A model generated the notes under the pieces. The model saw nothing but the letters and a program-made list of their open reading frames with translations. It searched no databases and was not told where the DNA came from. This document shows, piece after piece, positions 38,601 through 50,875 of a stretch of 64,000 nt of DNA (positions are counted from its first letter, which is position 1; every line of letters begins with the position of its first letter). Source of the stretch: Chloropicon primus (lineage: Eukaryota > Chlorophyta > Chloropicophyceae > Chloropicales > Chloropicaceae). The stretch covers positions 62,001 to 126,000 of the forward strand of contig CP060763.1 of the NCBI GenBank assembly GCA_023205875.1, written 5' to 3'. Both the position numbers and the translations under genes were made by a program.

Positions 38601-41600
38601 GAGGGTGTTGACGGTTCTGGTGGTGACCTTCGTTTCAAGGTTGGTACCGGTAACTCTGGTGACGGTGGTGACATCCTGTTCAGGGCAGGTGAGACCACGG
38701 ATACGGACTCTGCTGGTGGCAAGATTGCACTTAGTGGAGGCAAGGGCTCTAGTAATCACACTTATCATGGTGGAGTTGGTGGAGACATCTTGTTGACCGG
38801 TGGCGAGGCCCTCGGTAATGATGACCAGCATGACGTGGGTGGTGACATCTACTTGTCTGGTGGTCAGGCAGCCTCTGCCCGCGGTGGTGATCTCGAATTC
38901 AACACAGGATACAGTCAATCCACGGACAGTGGCTCCATGAGAATGAGCACCGTCGACTCTGGTTTTTATGGTGTGAGTGGATCCATGTCTTTCCGGACGG
39001 GCAAGACTACAAACGGAGAGTCTGGTGCGATTGAGCTTGAGACTGGTGAGGGTGTCGGAGGCTCTGGTGGCGACCTTCGTTTCAAGGTTGGTACCGGTAA
39101 CTCTGGTGACGGTGGTGATGTTCTTATTGCTGCCGGTGAGACCACATCCAATTCTGCTGTCGGAGGTAGAGTTTCTGTGGTTTCTGGTGCTGCTTCTGAT
39201 GGAGCTGGTGGAGACATTTCTCTGAGAGTTGGTCTTGGAAATCATGGCAAAGGTGGTGATGTTCTCATTGCTGCTGGAGAGACCACTGATGACGACTCCG
39301 CTGGTGGCAAGATTGCACTTAGTGGAGGCAAGGGCTCTAGTGATCACACTTATCATGGTGGTGTTGGTGGAGACATCTTGTTGACTGGTGGTGAGGCCCT
39401 CGGCAATGATGACCAGCATGACGTGGGTGGTGACATCTACTTGTCTGGTGGTCAGGCAGCCTCTGCCCGCGGCGGTGACATTCATTTGTCTGGAGGTCAA
39501 AGTGCCCTTTCCCGCGGTGGTGACATTGAATTCAAGACTGGATACAGTCAATCCACGGACAGTGGCTCCATGCGATTGAGCACCGTTGACTCTGGTTCTT
39601 CTGGTGTGAGTGGATCCATGTCTCTCAGGACGGGCAACACCTCATCAGGAGAGTCTGGCTTAATTGAGCTTGAGACTGGTCAAGGTGATGGAGGTTCTGG
39701 TGGTGACCTTCGTTTCAAGGTTGGTACCGGTAACTCTGGTGACGGTGGTGATATCCTGTTCAGGGCAGGTGAGACCACCGATGCTGACTCTGCTGGTGGC
39801 AAGATTGCACTTAGTGGAGGCAAGGGCTCTAGTGATCACACTTATCATGGTGGTGTTGGTGGAGACATCGTGTTGACTGGTGGTGAGGCCCTCGGTAATG
39901 ATGACCAGCATGACGTGGGTGGTGATATCTACTTGTCTGGAGGTCAGGCAGCCTCTGCCCGCGGTGGTGACATTGAATTCAAAACTGGTTACAGTGAGTC
40001 CACCAACAGTGGCTCCATGCGATTGAGCACCGTTGACTCTGGTTCTTCTGGTGTGAGTGGATCCATGTCTCTCAGGACGGGTAACACCACATCAGGAGAG
40101 TCTGGTGCGATTGAACTTGAGACTGGTGAGGGTGTTGATGGTTCTGGTGGTGACCTTCGTTTCAAGGTTGGTACCGGTAACTCTGGTGACGGTGGTGACA
40201 TCCTGTTCAGGGCAGGTGAGACCACCGATGCTGACTCTGCTGGTGGCAAGATTGCACTTAGTGGAGGCAAGGGTTCTGATGATTCCTCCGCTCATGGTGG
40301 TGTTGGTGGAGACATCTTGTTGACTGGTGGTGAGGCCCTCGGCAATGATGACCAGCATGACGTGGGTGGTGACATCTACTTGTCTGGTGGTCAGGCAGCC
40401 TCTGCCCGCGGTGGTGACATTGAATTCAAAACTGGTTACAGTGAGTCCACCAACAGTGGATCCATGCGATTGAGCACCGTTGACTCTGGTTCTTCTGGTG
40501 TGAGCGGATCCATGTCTCTTTGGACGGGTAACACCACATCAGGAGAGTCTGGCTTGATTGCTCTTGAGACTGGTGAGGGTGTTGATGGTTCTGGTGGTGA
40601 CCTTCGTTTCAAGGTTGGTACCGGTAACTCTGGTGACGGTGGTGACATCCTGTTCAGGGCAGGTGAGACCACCGATGCTGACTCTGCTGGTGGCAAGATT
40701 GCACTTAGTGGAGGCAAGGGTTCTGATGATTCCTCCTCTCATGGTGGTGTTGGTGGAGACATCGTGTTGACTGGTGGCGAGGCCCTCGGCAAGGATAATC
40801 ATACTGACGTTGGTGGTGACATCTACTTGTCTGGTGGTAAAGCGTCCTCTGCCCGCGGTGGTGATATCGAATTCAACACTGGTTACAGTGAGTCCACCAA
40901 CAGTGGTGCCATGCGATTGAGCACCGTTGACTCTGGTTTTTATGGTGTGAGCGGATCCATGTCTCTCAGGACGGGCAAGACTACAAACGGAGAGTCTGGC
41001 TTGATTGAGCTTGAGACTGGTGAGGGTGTCGGAGGCTCTGGTGGCGACCTTCGTTTCAAGGTTGGTACCGGTAACTCTGGTGACGGTGGTGATGTTCTTA
41101 TTGCTGCCGGTGAGACCACATCCAATTCTGCTGTCGGAGGTAGAGTTTCTGTGGTTTCTGGTGCTGCTTCTGATGGAGCTGGTGGAGACATTTCTCTGAG
41201 AGTTGGTCTTGGAAATAGTGGCAAAGGTGGTGATGTTCTTATTGCTGCTGGAGAGACTACGGATTCAGATTCCACAGGAGGTAACGTCGTTCTTGAAGGA
41301 GGAATGGGAAGCAGTGACGATGGAGTAGGAGGTGGAGTTGGTGGCGACCTCTCCTTTACAGGTGGTGACGCTCTTGGTGCTGCTGGTGCTTCTGATGATG
41401 GTGGCGACATATCATTGACTGGAGGTCAAGCAGCTGCAGCCAAGGGTGGTTCCATTTCAATCATGAGTGGATATAGTCAATCTTCTACAAGTGGTGGAAT
41501 TTTGATTGGAACTGACAATGCTGGCGTGTCTGGTGTGAGTGGATCCATGTCCCTATCGACAGGAAATGCTACTGCTGGAATGTCGGGCAAGATTGAGATT

Positions 41601-44600
41601 GAGACCGGTGAGGGTGTTGGAGGCTCTGGTGGCGACATTAGCTTCGCTGTTGGCACTGGTAATCTCGGTGATGGTGGTGGAGTGTACGTGACTGCTGGAG
41701 AGTCCACAGACTCTCGCAGTCAGGGTGGCAATATCACTATGACAGCTGGCCGCGGATCAGGTAACAGTGTGACCGGAGGTGACATTGTGCTGACTGCCGG
41801 TGAGTCTCATAATGAAAACTCTTCTGCAGATCAAAGCGAGATGTATGGCGGATCTGTTTACATTCAGAGTGGACACAGCACTGGAATCACGAGCGGTGAC
41901 GTTAGTATCAGCACAGACAACGCAGGCGTTTCCGGTGTGAGCGGATCCATGTCCCTTTACACGGGCAAGACCACTGCCGGCACGTCTGGCTTGATTGAGC
42001 TTGAGACTGGTGAAGGTGTCGGAGGCTCTGGTGGCGATGTCCACGTTTCAGTTGGTGCTGGAGACTTTGGAGATGGCGGTGAGATCAAGCTTACTGCAGG
42101 ATCCACTGTCCACGATGGTTCCACTGGAGGAAAGATCACCCTCCACGCAGGAGCTGGCGAGAATGAAGAAGCTGGCCCCTTGGGCATCTCTGGTGGCGAC
42201 ATTGAGTTGATTGCCGGAGAAGCTTTTTACGGACTGGGTGGCACCAATGATTTTGGTGGTAATATCCTTGTGTCTGGTGGTGAGTCTGAGATGGGCATTG
42301 GTGGCAACATAGAGTTGAAGAGTGGTTACGGTGTTGCCCAGACTAGTGGTCAAATCGACATCCACACGGCTGATGCTGGTTTGTCTGGTGTAAGTGGTCT
42401 TATGAGCATGAGCACCGGCAACACCACCAATGGCGATTCTGGCGTAGTCGATGTGAGCACAGGCAGTGCCATCAATGGTGCTGGAGGTCACATCGCTGCG
42501 AGCGTTGGAACAGGCAACAAGGGCAATGGAGGCGATGTGTATGTCCGTGCCGGTGAGACCACTGATGCGGCATCTTCCGGCGGCAACATTAAGTTAGTCG
42601 GCGGCATGGGTAGCAGCACTGCTCACACCGGTGGCGGTGTTGGCGGCGACATCTTGTTGACCGGTGGCGAGGCCCTTGGCTCTAATGACCAGACTGACGT
42701 GGGTGGTGATATCTACTTGTCTGGTGGTCAAGCCTCCACTGCCCGCGGCGGGGACGTTGAAGTGAGCACAGGATACAGTGAGTCCACCAACAGTGGCTCC
42801 ATGAGATTGAGCACCGTTGACTCTGGTTCTTCTGGTGTGAGCGGATCCATGTCCCTTTACACGGGCAAGACCACTGCCGGCACGTCTGGCTTGATTGAGC
42901 TTGTGACTGGTGAAGGTGTCGGAGGCTCTGGTGGCGATGTCCACGTTTCAGTTGGTGCTGGAGACTTTGGAGATGGCGGTGAGATCAAGCTTACTGCAGG
43001 ATCCACTGTCCACGATGGTTCCACTGGAGGAAAGATCACCCTCCACGCAGGAGCTGGCGAGAATGAAGAAGCTGGCCCCTTGGGCATCTCTGGTGGCGAC
43101 ATTGAGTTGATTGCCGGAGAAGCTTTTTACGGACTGGGTGGCACCAATGATTTTGGTGGTAATATCCTTGTGTCTGGTGGTGAGTCTGAGATGGGCATTG
43201 GTGGCAACATAGAGTTGAAGAGTGGTTACGGTGTTGCCCAGACTAGTGGTCAAATCGACATCCACACGGCTGATGCTGGTTTGTCTGGTGTAAGTGGTCT
43301 TATGAGCATGAGCACCGGCAACACCACCAATGGCGATTCTGGCGTAGTCGATGTGAGCACAGGCAGTGCCATCAATGGTGCTGGAGGTCACATCGCTGCG
43401 AGCGTTGGAACAGGCAACAAGGGCAATGGAGGCGATGTGTATGTCCGTGCCGGTGAGACCACTGATGCGGCATCTTCCGGCGGCAACATTAAGTTAGTCG
43501 GCGGCATGGGTAGCAGCACTGCTCACACCGGTGGCGGTGTTGGCGGCGACATCTTGTTGACCGGTGGCGAGGCCCTTGGCTCTAATGACCAGACTGACGT
43601 GGGTGGTGATATCTACTTGTCTGGTGGTCAAGCCTCCTCTGCCCGCGGCGGGGACGTTGAAGTGAGCACAGGATACAGTGAGTCCACCAACAGTGGCTCG
43701 ATGAGATTGAGCACCGTTGACTCTGGTTCTTCTGGTGTGAGCGGATCTATGTTTCTCATGACGGGCAACACCACATCAGGAGAGTCGGGAATGATTGCTC
43801 TTGTGACTGGTGAGGGTGTTGGAGGTTCTGGTGGTGACCTTCGTTTCAAGGTTGGTACCGGTAACTCTGGTGACGGTGGTGATATCCTGTTCATGGCAGG
43901 TGAGACCACTGATGCTGACTCTGCTGGTGGCAAGATTGCACTTAGTGGAGGCAAGGGCTCTAGTGATCACACTTATCATGGTGGTGTTGGTGGAGACATC
44001 GTGTTGATTGGTGGCGAGGCCCTTGGCAATGATGATCAGCATGACGTGGGTGGTGACATCTACTTGTCTGGTGGTCAGGCAGCCTCTGCCCGCGGTGGTG
44101 ATATCGAATTCAAAACTGGTTACAGTGAGTCCACCAACAGTGGCTCCATGAGTTTGAGCACTCAAGAATCGGGTTACACGGGTGTAAGTGGGAATATCAG
44201 TTTAGCAACTGGTCTCGCACATGATGGTGAGTCTGGCTTGATTGAGCTTGAGACTGGTGAGGGTGTCGGAGGCTCTGGTGGCGACCTTCGTTTCAAGGTT
44301 GGTACCGGTAACTCTGGTGATGGTGGTGATGTTCTTATTGCTGCCGGTGAGACCACATCCAATTCTGCTGTCGGAGGTAGAGTTTCTGTGGTTTCTGGTG
44401 CTGCTTCTGATGGAGCTGGTGGAGACATTTCTCTGACAGTTGGTCTTGGAAATAGTGGCAAAGGTGGTGATGTTCTCATTGCTGCTGGAGAAAGCACTGA
44501 TGACGACTCCGCTGGTGGCAAGATTGCACTTAGTGGAGGCAAGGGCTCTAGCAATTCCTCTGATCATGGTGGTGTTGGTGGAGACATCTTGTTGACTGGT

Positions 44601-47600
44601 GGTGAGGCCCTCGGCAATGATGACCAGCATGACGTTGGTGGTGATATCTACTTGTCTGGTGGTCAGGCAGCCTCTGCCCGCGGTGGTGATATCGAATTCA
44701 ACACAGGATACAGTGAGTCCACCAACAGTGGCTCCATGCGATTGAGCACCGTTGACGCTGGTTCTTCTGGTGTGAGTGGATCCATGTCTCTCAAGACAGG
44801 CAGCACGACATCAGGAGAGTCTGGTGCGATTGCTCTTGAGACTGGTGAGGGTGTTGACGGTTCTGGTGGTGACCTTCGTTTCAAGGTTGGTACCGGTAAC
44901 TCTGGTGACGGTGGTGATATCCTGTTCAGGGCAGGTGAGACAACTGATGGTAACTCCGCTGGTGGCAAGATTGCACTCACTGGTGGCATGGGCTCTACTG
45001 TTGATGGTGGTGTTGGTGGAGACATCTTGTTGACTGGTGGCGAGGCCCTCGGCTTTGACGACGAGACTGACGTTGGTGGTGACATCTACTTGTCTGGTGG
45101 TCAGGCAGCCTCTGCCCGCGGTGGTGATATCGAATTCAACACAGGATACAGTCAATCCACCAACAGTGGCTCCATGCGATTGAGCACCGTTGACTCTGGT
45201 TCTTCTGGTGTGAGTGGATCCATGTCTCTCAGGACGGGCAACACCACATCAGGAGAGTCTGGCTTAATTGAGCTTGAGACTGGTCAAGGTGATGGAGGTT
45301 CTGGTGGTGACCTTCGTTTCAAGGTTGGTACCGGTAACTCTGGTGACGGTGGTGACATCCTGTTCAGGGCAGGTGAGACCACGGATATAGACTCTGCTGG
45401 TGGCAAGATTGCACTTAGTGGAGGCAAGGGCTCTAGTGATCACACTTATCATGGTGGTGTTGGTGGAGACATCGTGTTGACTGGTGGTGAGGCCCTCGGC
45501 AATGATGACCAGCATGACGTGGGTGGTGACATCTACTTGTCTGGTGGTCAGGCAGCCTCTGCCCGCGGTGGTGACATTGAATTCAAAACTGGATACAGTG
45601 AATTTAGTGACAGTGGCTCCATGCGATTGAGTACTGTCAACGCTGGTGACTATGGTGTGAGTGGCAATATCAGTATATCAACTGGCAACACCACATTAGG
45701 CGAGTCTGGCTTCATCGAGCTTGAGACTGGTCAAGGTGTTGATGGTTCTGGTGGCGACCTTCGTTTCAAAGTTGGTACCGGTAACTCTGATGACGGTGGT
45801 GATATGCTGTTCAGGGCAGGTGAGACTACCGATGCTGACTCTGCTGGTGGCAAGATTGCACTTAGTGGAGGCAAGGGCTCTAGTGATCACACTTATCATG
45901 GTGGTGTTGGTGGAGACATCTTGTTGACTGGTGGCGAGGCCCTCGGCAATGATGACCAGCATGACGTGGGTGGTGACATCTACTTGTCTGGAGGTCAGGC
46001 AGCCTCTGCCCGCGGTGGGGATATGGAATTCAACACAGGATACAGTCAATCCACCAACAGTGGTTCCATGAGATTGAGCACCGTTGACTCTGGTTTCTCT
46101 GGTGTGAGCGGATCCATGTCTCTTAGGACGGGTAACACCACATCAGGAGAGTCTGGCTTGATTGAGCTTGAGACTGGTGAGGGTGTTGGAGGTTCTGGCG
46201 GCGACCTTCGTTTCAAGGCTGGTACCGGTAATTCTGGTGACGGTGGTGACATCCTGTTCAGGGCAGGTGAGACCACCGATGCTGACTCTGCTGGTGGCAA
46301 GATTGCACTTAGTGGAGGCAAGGGCTCTAGTGAGTCCTCCGCTCATGGTGGTGTTGGTGGAGACATCGTGTTGACTGGTGGCGAGGCCCTCGGCAATGAT
46401 GACCATCATGACGTTGGTGGTGACATCTACTTGTCTGGTGGTCAGGCAGCCTCTGCCCGCGGTGGGGATATGGAATTCAACACAGGATACAGTCAATCCA
46501 CGGACAGTGGTTCCATGCGATTGAGCACCGTTGACTCTGGTTCTTCTGGTGTGAGCGGATCCATGTCTCTCAGGACGGGCAACACCACATCAGGAGAGTC
46601 TGGCTTAATTGAGCTTGAGACTGGTGAGGGTGTCGGAGGTTCTGGTGGCGACCTTCGTTTCAAGGTTGGTACCGGTAACTCTGGTGACGGTGGTGATGTT
46701 CTTATTGCTGCCGGTGAGACCACATCCAATTCTGCTGTCGGAGGTAGAGTTTCTGTGGTTTCTGGTGCTGCTTCTGATGGAGCTGGTGGAGACATTTCTC
46801 TGACAGTTGGTCTTGGAAATAGTGGCAAAGGTGGTGATGTTCTTATTGCTGCTGGAGAGACCACTGATGACGACTCCGCTGGTGGCAAGATTGCACTTAG
46901 TGGAGGCAAGGGCTCTAGCAATTCCTCTGATCATGGTGGTGTTGGTGGAGACATCTTGTTGACTGGTGGTGAGGCCCTTGGCAATGATGACCAGCATGAC
47001 GTGGGTGGTGACATCTACTTGTCTGGTGGTCAGGCAGCCTCTGCCCGCGGCGGTGACATTCATTTGTCTGGTGGTCAAGGTGCCCTTTCCCGCGGTGGTG
47101 ACATTGAATTCAAAACTGGATACAGTCAATCCACCAACAGTGGTTCCATGCGATTGAGTACTGTCAACGCTGGTCAATATGGTGTGAGTGGATCCATGTC
47201 TCTTAGGACGGGTAACACCACATCAGGAGAGTCTGGCTTGATTGAGCTTGAGACTGGTAAGGGTGTCGGAGGCTCTGGTGGCGACCTTCGTTTCAAGGTT
47301 GGTACCGGTAACTCTGGTGACGGTGGTGACATCCTGTTCAGGGCAGGTGAGACCACCGATGCTGACTCTGCTGGTGGCAAGATTGCACTTAGTGGAGGCA
47401 AGGGTTCTGATGAGTCCTCCGCTCATGGTGGTGTTGGTGGAGACATCTTGTTGACTGGTGGCGAGGCCCTCGGCAATGATGACCATCATGACGTGGGTGG
47501 TGACATCTACTTGTCTGGTGGTCAGGCAGCCTCTGCCCACGGTGGGGATATGGAATTCAACACAGGATACAGTCAATCCACGGACAGTGGCTCCATGCGA

Positions 47601-49361
47601 TTGAGCACCGTTGACTCTGGTTCTTCTGGTGTGAGTGGATCCATGTCTCTCAGGACGGGCAACACCACATCAGGAGAGTCTGGCTTGATTACTCTTGAGA
47701 CTGGTGAGGGTGTTGGAGGTTCTGGTGGCGACCTTCGTTTCAAGGTTGGTACCGGTAACTCTGGTGACGGTGGTGACATCCTGTTCAGGGCAGGTGAGAC
47801 TACCGATGCTGACTCTGCTGGTGGCAAGATTGCACTTAGTGGAGGCAAGGGCTCTAGTGATCACACTTATCATGGTGGTGTTGGTGGAGACATCGTGTTG
47901 ACTGGTGGTGAGGCCCTCGGCAATGATGATCAGCATGACGTTGGTGGTGACATCTACTTGTCTGGTGGTCAGGCAGCCTCTGCCCGCGGTGGGGATATGG
48001 AATTCAACACTGGATACAGTGAGTCCACCAACAGTGGCTCCATGCGATTGAACACTGTTGACTCTGGTTCTTCTGGTGTGAGTGGATCCATGTCTCTCAA
48101 GACAGGCAGCACGACATCAGGAGAGTCTGGCTTGATTGCTCTTGAGACTGGTGAGGGTGTTGACGGTTCTGGTGGTGACCTTCGTTTCAAGGTTGGTACC
48201 GGTAACTCTGGTGACGGTGGTGACATCCTGTTTAGGGCAGGTGAGACCACCGATGCTGACTCTGCTGGTGGTAAGATTGCACTTAGTGGAGGCAAGGGCT
48301 CTAGCAATTCCTCTGATCATGGTGGTGTTGGTGGAGACATCTTGTTGACTGGTGGTGAGGCCCTCGGCAATGATGACCAGCATGACGTGGGTGGTGATAT
48401 CTACTTGTCTGGTGGTCAGGCAGCCTCTGCCCGCGGTGGTGATATCGAATTCAACACAGGATACAGTGAGTCCACCAACAGTGGCTCCATGCGATTGAAC
48501 ACTGTTGACTCTGGTTCTTCTGGTGTGAGTGGATCCATGTCTCTCAAGACAGGCAGCACGACATCAGGAGAGTCTGGTGCGATTGAGCTTGAGACTGGTG
48601 GTGATTCGCTGATGAGTGGTGATGTTCACTTGTTTTCTGGAGATGTTTACGGTGGAAAGTCAGGTAATGTCGTTTTAGAAACTGGCGAATCTTCTGGCGG
48701 TAGAAGTGGAAGCATACAACTTCTTGCTGGAGTTAGTAGCTATGATAAGGGTGGTGATGTCGAGGTCAATGCAGGGCAATCAACATCAGACAGTGATGGT
48801 GCTGGCGGTGACATTTCCTTGACATCAGGCCGAGGACACAGGGGTGGAAAAGGTGGAGACTTAAATATTGTTGGAGGTATAAGTGGAGAGCTTTATGGAA
48901 GAGGAGGGGACGTTTCAATTGATGGTGGCCACAGTGAAAGTGGAGTGCATGGCCAAGTTCGAATTGGAACAAAGAGTGATGAAGTTTACATGGGTGAAAT
49001 TGACTACTCTTCAGATCTTTTCTTCTATGGGCACAGCTTTGCTTATGGAGCAATGAGTGTTGGAGAAGAAAGAGGTACACCGGTAACAGAGCACTTCTCG
49101 TACATGACGGAAGAAGTTACGATTGGTACTCTGTTGCCTTCTCAATCTGTATCCTTAGTTTTACAGGTTGATGGTGTGAGAGTGGAGGACAATGTGAGTG
49201 TAAACTTCAGTGGTAGACTTGGAGGAAGAATTATAATGTCTTCCTCTATCATTGCAGACGGCGAAGTCGAGATTAATCTGGTGCATTCAGGATCTCCACC
49301 TGTTCCCTATGACATACCTAGCGGTACCTTCAGGGTGAATGTGTTCCAGTATCGCGACTAG
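14623..49361 (+). CDS. Giant secreted Gly-rich modular repeat protein, about 11.6 thousand residues
   Basis: The frame runs from 14623 to the stop at 49361 without visible introns. Two single-base insertions break it, near 26683 (GGTTCC-G-ATGAG) and near 36917 (GATGCT-A-GACTC); without them the product is 11,578 residues. The ATG at 14623 sits in CCATGG and starts a classical signal peptide (ALTLCILVLLLSPTKVGA); upstream in-frame ATGs at 14527 and 14575 would delay it. Regions are: non-repetitive head 14700-17270; irregular GG/SG repeats 17270-20570; regular 149-residue modules to about 48600; irregular turns to 48960; unique cap to the stop. The modules are strings of about 20-residue turns such as GGDIYLSGGQAASAR, alternating Gly turns with short beta strands. 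This predicts a very long beta-solenoid extracellular or cell-wall fibre. Each module carries NTT or similar N-glycosylation sequons. The family is not recognised and function is unknown. Confidence 0.85.
25405..28080 (+). repeat. Variant 300-residue super-module, first two copies
   Basis: A block with GGDVHVSVGAGDFGDGGEIK, HAGAGENEEAGPLGISGGD and SGLMSMSTGNTTNGDSG occurs at about 25430 and 27225 (offset 1795 bp). It recurs at about 34101, 35001, 41995 and 42895. In the last four the copies form direct tandem pairs of 900 bp. Copies are nearly identical at the DNA level. Confidence 0.88.
30535..30870 (+). other. Unique Cys-rich insertion inside one repeat module
   Basis: Where every other module has a few residues between GGKG and the HGG turn, this one holds about 110 extra residues with eight cysteines (FCLDYC, QCGCRCYDGC) and aromatic residues (EVTDFFDMYFGTC). 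The surrounding array has essentially no cysteine. The pattern is reminiscent of small secreted WSC/Apple-like disulfide domains, but I cannot assign it. The frame is preserved through the insertion. Confidence 0.75.
33034..35860 (+). repeat. Segmental duplication inside the giant gene, copy 1
   Basis: About 2.83 kb matches 40928-43754 at a constant offset of 7894 bp, checked at several points (33041/40935, 34101/41995, 35821/43715). It includes distinctive non-447 modules (GGNVVLEGGMGSSDDG, SADQSEMYGGSVYIQSGHST) and the tandem pair of 300-residue super-modules. Confidence 0.88.
40928..43754 (+). repeat. Segmental duplication inside the giant gene, copy 2
   Basis: Partner of 33034-35860. Differences are few (for example GAG to GTG near 42904) and the indel structure is identical, so the event is recent. 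It breaks off around 43760, where copy 2 changes to SGSMFLMTG. Confidence 0.88.
48960..49361 (+). other. Non-repetitive C-terminal cap of the giant protein
   Basis: After GGHSESGVHGQVRIGTKSDE the Gly-rich pattern ends. About 125 residues follow with alternating hydrophobic strands (SQSVSLVLQVDGVRVED, GGRIIMSSSIIADGEVEINL, GTFRVNVFQYRD). It looks like a beta-sandwich cap that would end a solenoid. No membrane anchor or GPI-like tail is visible. Confidence 0.6.
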
Positions 49362-50040
49362 ATCGTCTGAGCATGGCGGTGAGCTTTGTTGAGGCCTTGA
49401 TGGTATTTTGGACCGAGATTGGAGACGAGGCCTTGGTGATGCATGTTCCAGGGTCCCCCCTCGTCTCAAACCGACACGTGACTGGATTGCTTCCAGAATG
49501 CAAACACACAGAGGAAGCTTGTGCGACGCCTTTCCCCCATTTTTAAAAGGACTAGCAAAGTTTCTTCGGGCTGGCCTTCGAAGACGTTGTTTCCTTCCTG
49601 TTCCCCCATTTATTTTGGAAGAAGCAGTGGACTCAAAGGCCCAAGCTAGAAGTGCATTTCCTAGCGTGTTTGCGGTGTGAAGAACTGGGTGCTTACAATG
49701 CAGCTCAAGTACATAAGAATGCAGCTCAGCCGGACCATGTGTTTTGCGTATTTTATAGCATTGGCGGCTATCGAGAGAGAGAGAGTCAATGCAGGAAAGA
49801 AAAAAAAGAGAAAAAAAAGAAGCAAACGGGTCATCGTCGTATGACTTATTGTTTGCCTGCAAGTGTAATATAAACTATATCGATTACTATCATTCAATTC
49901 TCCTCTCCTTTTGTCTTGACAGCAAGTGTCATTCGAGGTTCATCGGGATTCATTCGTCAAGAGTAATTTGTATAGTTCTTTCTTTCTCTTCTATTTAGGA
50001 TGACCCTCCAACCTGTTGGTCGATTCATCATAAAAAGAAC
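49362..50040. other. Convergent 3' region between the giant gene and the PDI-like gene
   Basis: It contains an A-rich run (49797-49825) and becomes AT-rich towards 50000, as expected of 3' UTRs and polyadenylation regions. Open frames here are short and unsupported. Confidence 0.5.
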
Positions 50041-50838
50041 TTAGGAAGTCTCAGTGGCCTTGAAGGCATCGAGGACGTTAACCTTGAGCACCATGTCAGC
50101 GAACTTGGTCCTTGTGATGCTGCCCTTCTGGATAATCCTTCCAATCCTGGCACTCTCCTTCTCGATGTATCCCTCTCCCTTGGCAATGATCTTAGTCATC
50201 AACAAGTAGTAGGTCTCCCCTTCAAGGTGCTTTTCAGTCTCCGCCTTGGCCTTGTTCAACAAAAACGCCTCCTTGTCATCCGACGCCATGAATTCTTGGG
50301 CAAGCTTGTCGAGGTCCTCGTGCCTTCCAACAAGCTTATCCTGAACGAGAGCGAAGGAAAAACGAGTCCAGGGCATGATACGACGAAGAAAAAGTTGAGT
50401 CAGTACCAAAGCGCAAGCAACGCCAAAGGAGGAGAGGCACGAGCCCCCCCCCATAGTAGTCTGTGAACGAACAAATTCTAGTCACGCACCTGCTCCACAA
50501 AGCCCTTCAACTTTTTGAACATCTCCTCAGCCGTCCTTGGCCCGTTGTAGTCAAATGCAGAGTCAGCCTCCTCGATGCCAATGCCCCTGGAAAGGATCTT
50601 CAAGGTCGGGAAGCCGGTCACACCGAAGGGCTCTCCGAGAGACCTGTGCTTGTCGCAGTCCGCCTTCACAACCTGCACGAAGTTCGCCGTCATCGGATCG
50701 TTCTGAATCATCTCCGCAAGCTTCGTGTACTCGGGGGTCAACCTCTTGCAGTGTCCGCACCACGGAGCGTAGAACTCCGCTATCGTGATCTTCATGCCAT
50801 TCAATACCTCCTTCACGTTCGAAGGATCTAACACAAAA

Positions 50839-50875
<37 letters not shown>

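Larger units (their letters stand above)
20580..48600 (+). repeat. Array of 447-bp (149-codon) coding modules
   Basis: Module order is IELETGEGVDGSGGDLRFKV, GTGNSGDGGDILFRAGETTD, ADSAGGKIALSGGKGS, HGGVGGDILLTGGEALG, DVGGDIYLSGGQAASARGGD, IEFNTGYSESTNSGSMRLST and VDSGSSGVSGSMSLRTGNTT. Spacing of equivalent points is 447 bp (for example 37127, 37574; 46046, 46493). The 28-kb span equals roughly 60 module lengths, including longer variants. Many neighbours differ by only a few bases, including at silent sites, which points to recent unequal exchange or conversion. Confidence 0.9.

Noticed and set aside
20580-48600. Many long minus-strand open frames (up to 479 codons at 23623-25062) antiparallel to the giant gene
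   Set aside because: They recur with the 447-bp period and are low-complexity mirror frames of a Gly/Ser/Thr coding repeat. None has independent domain content.
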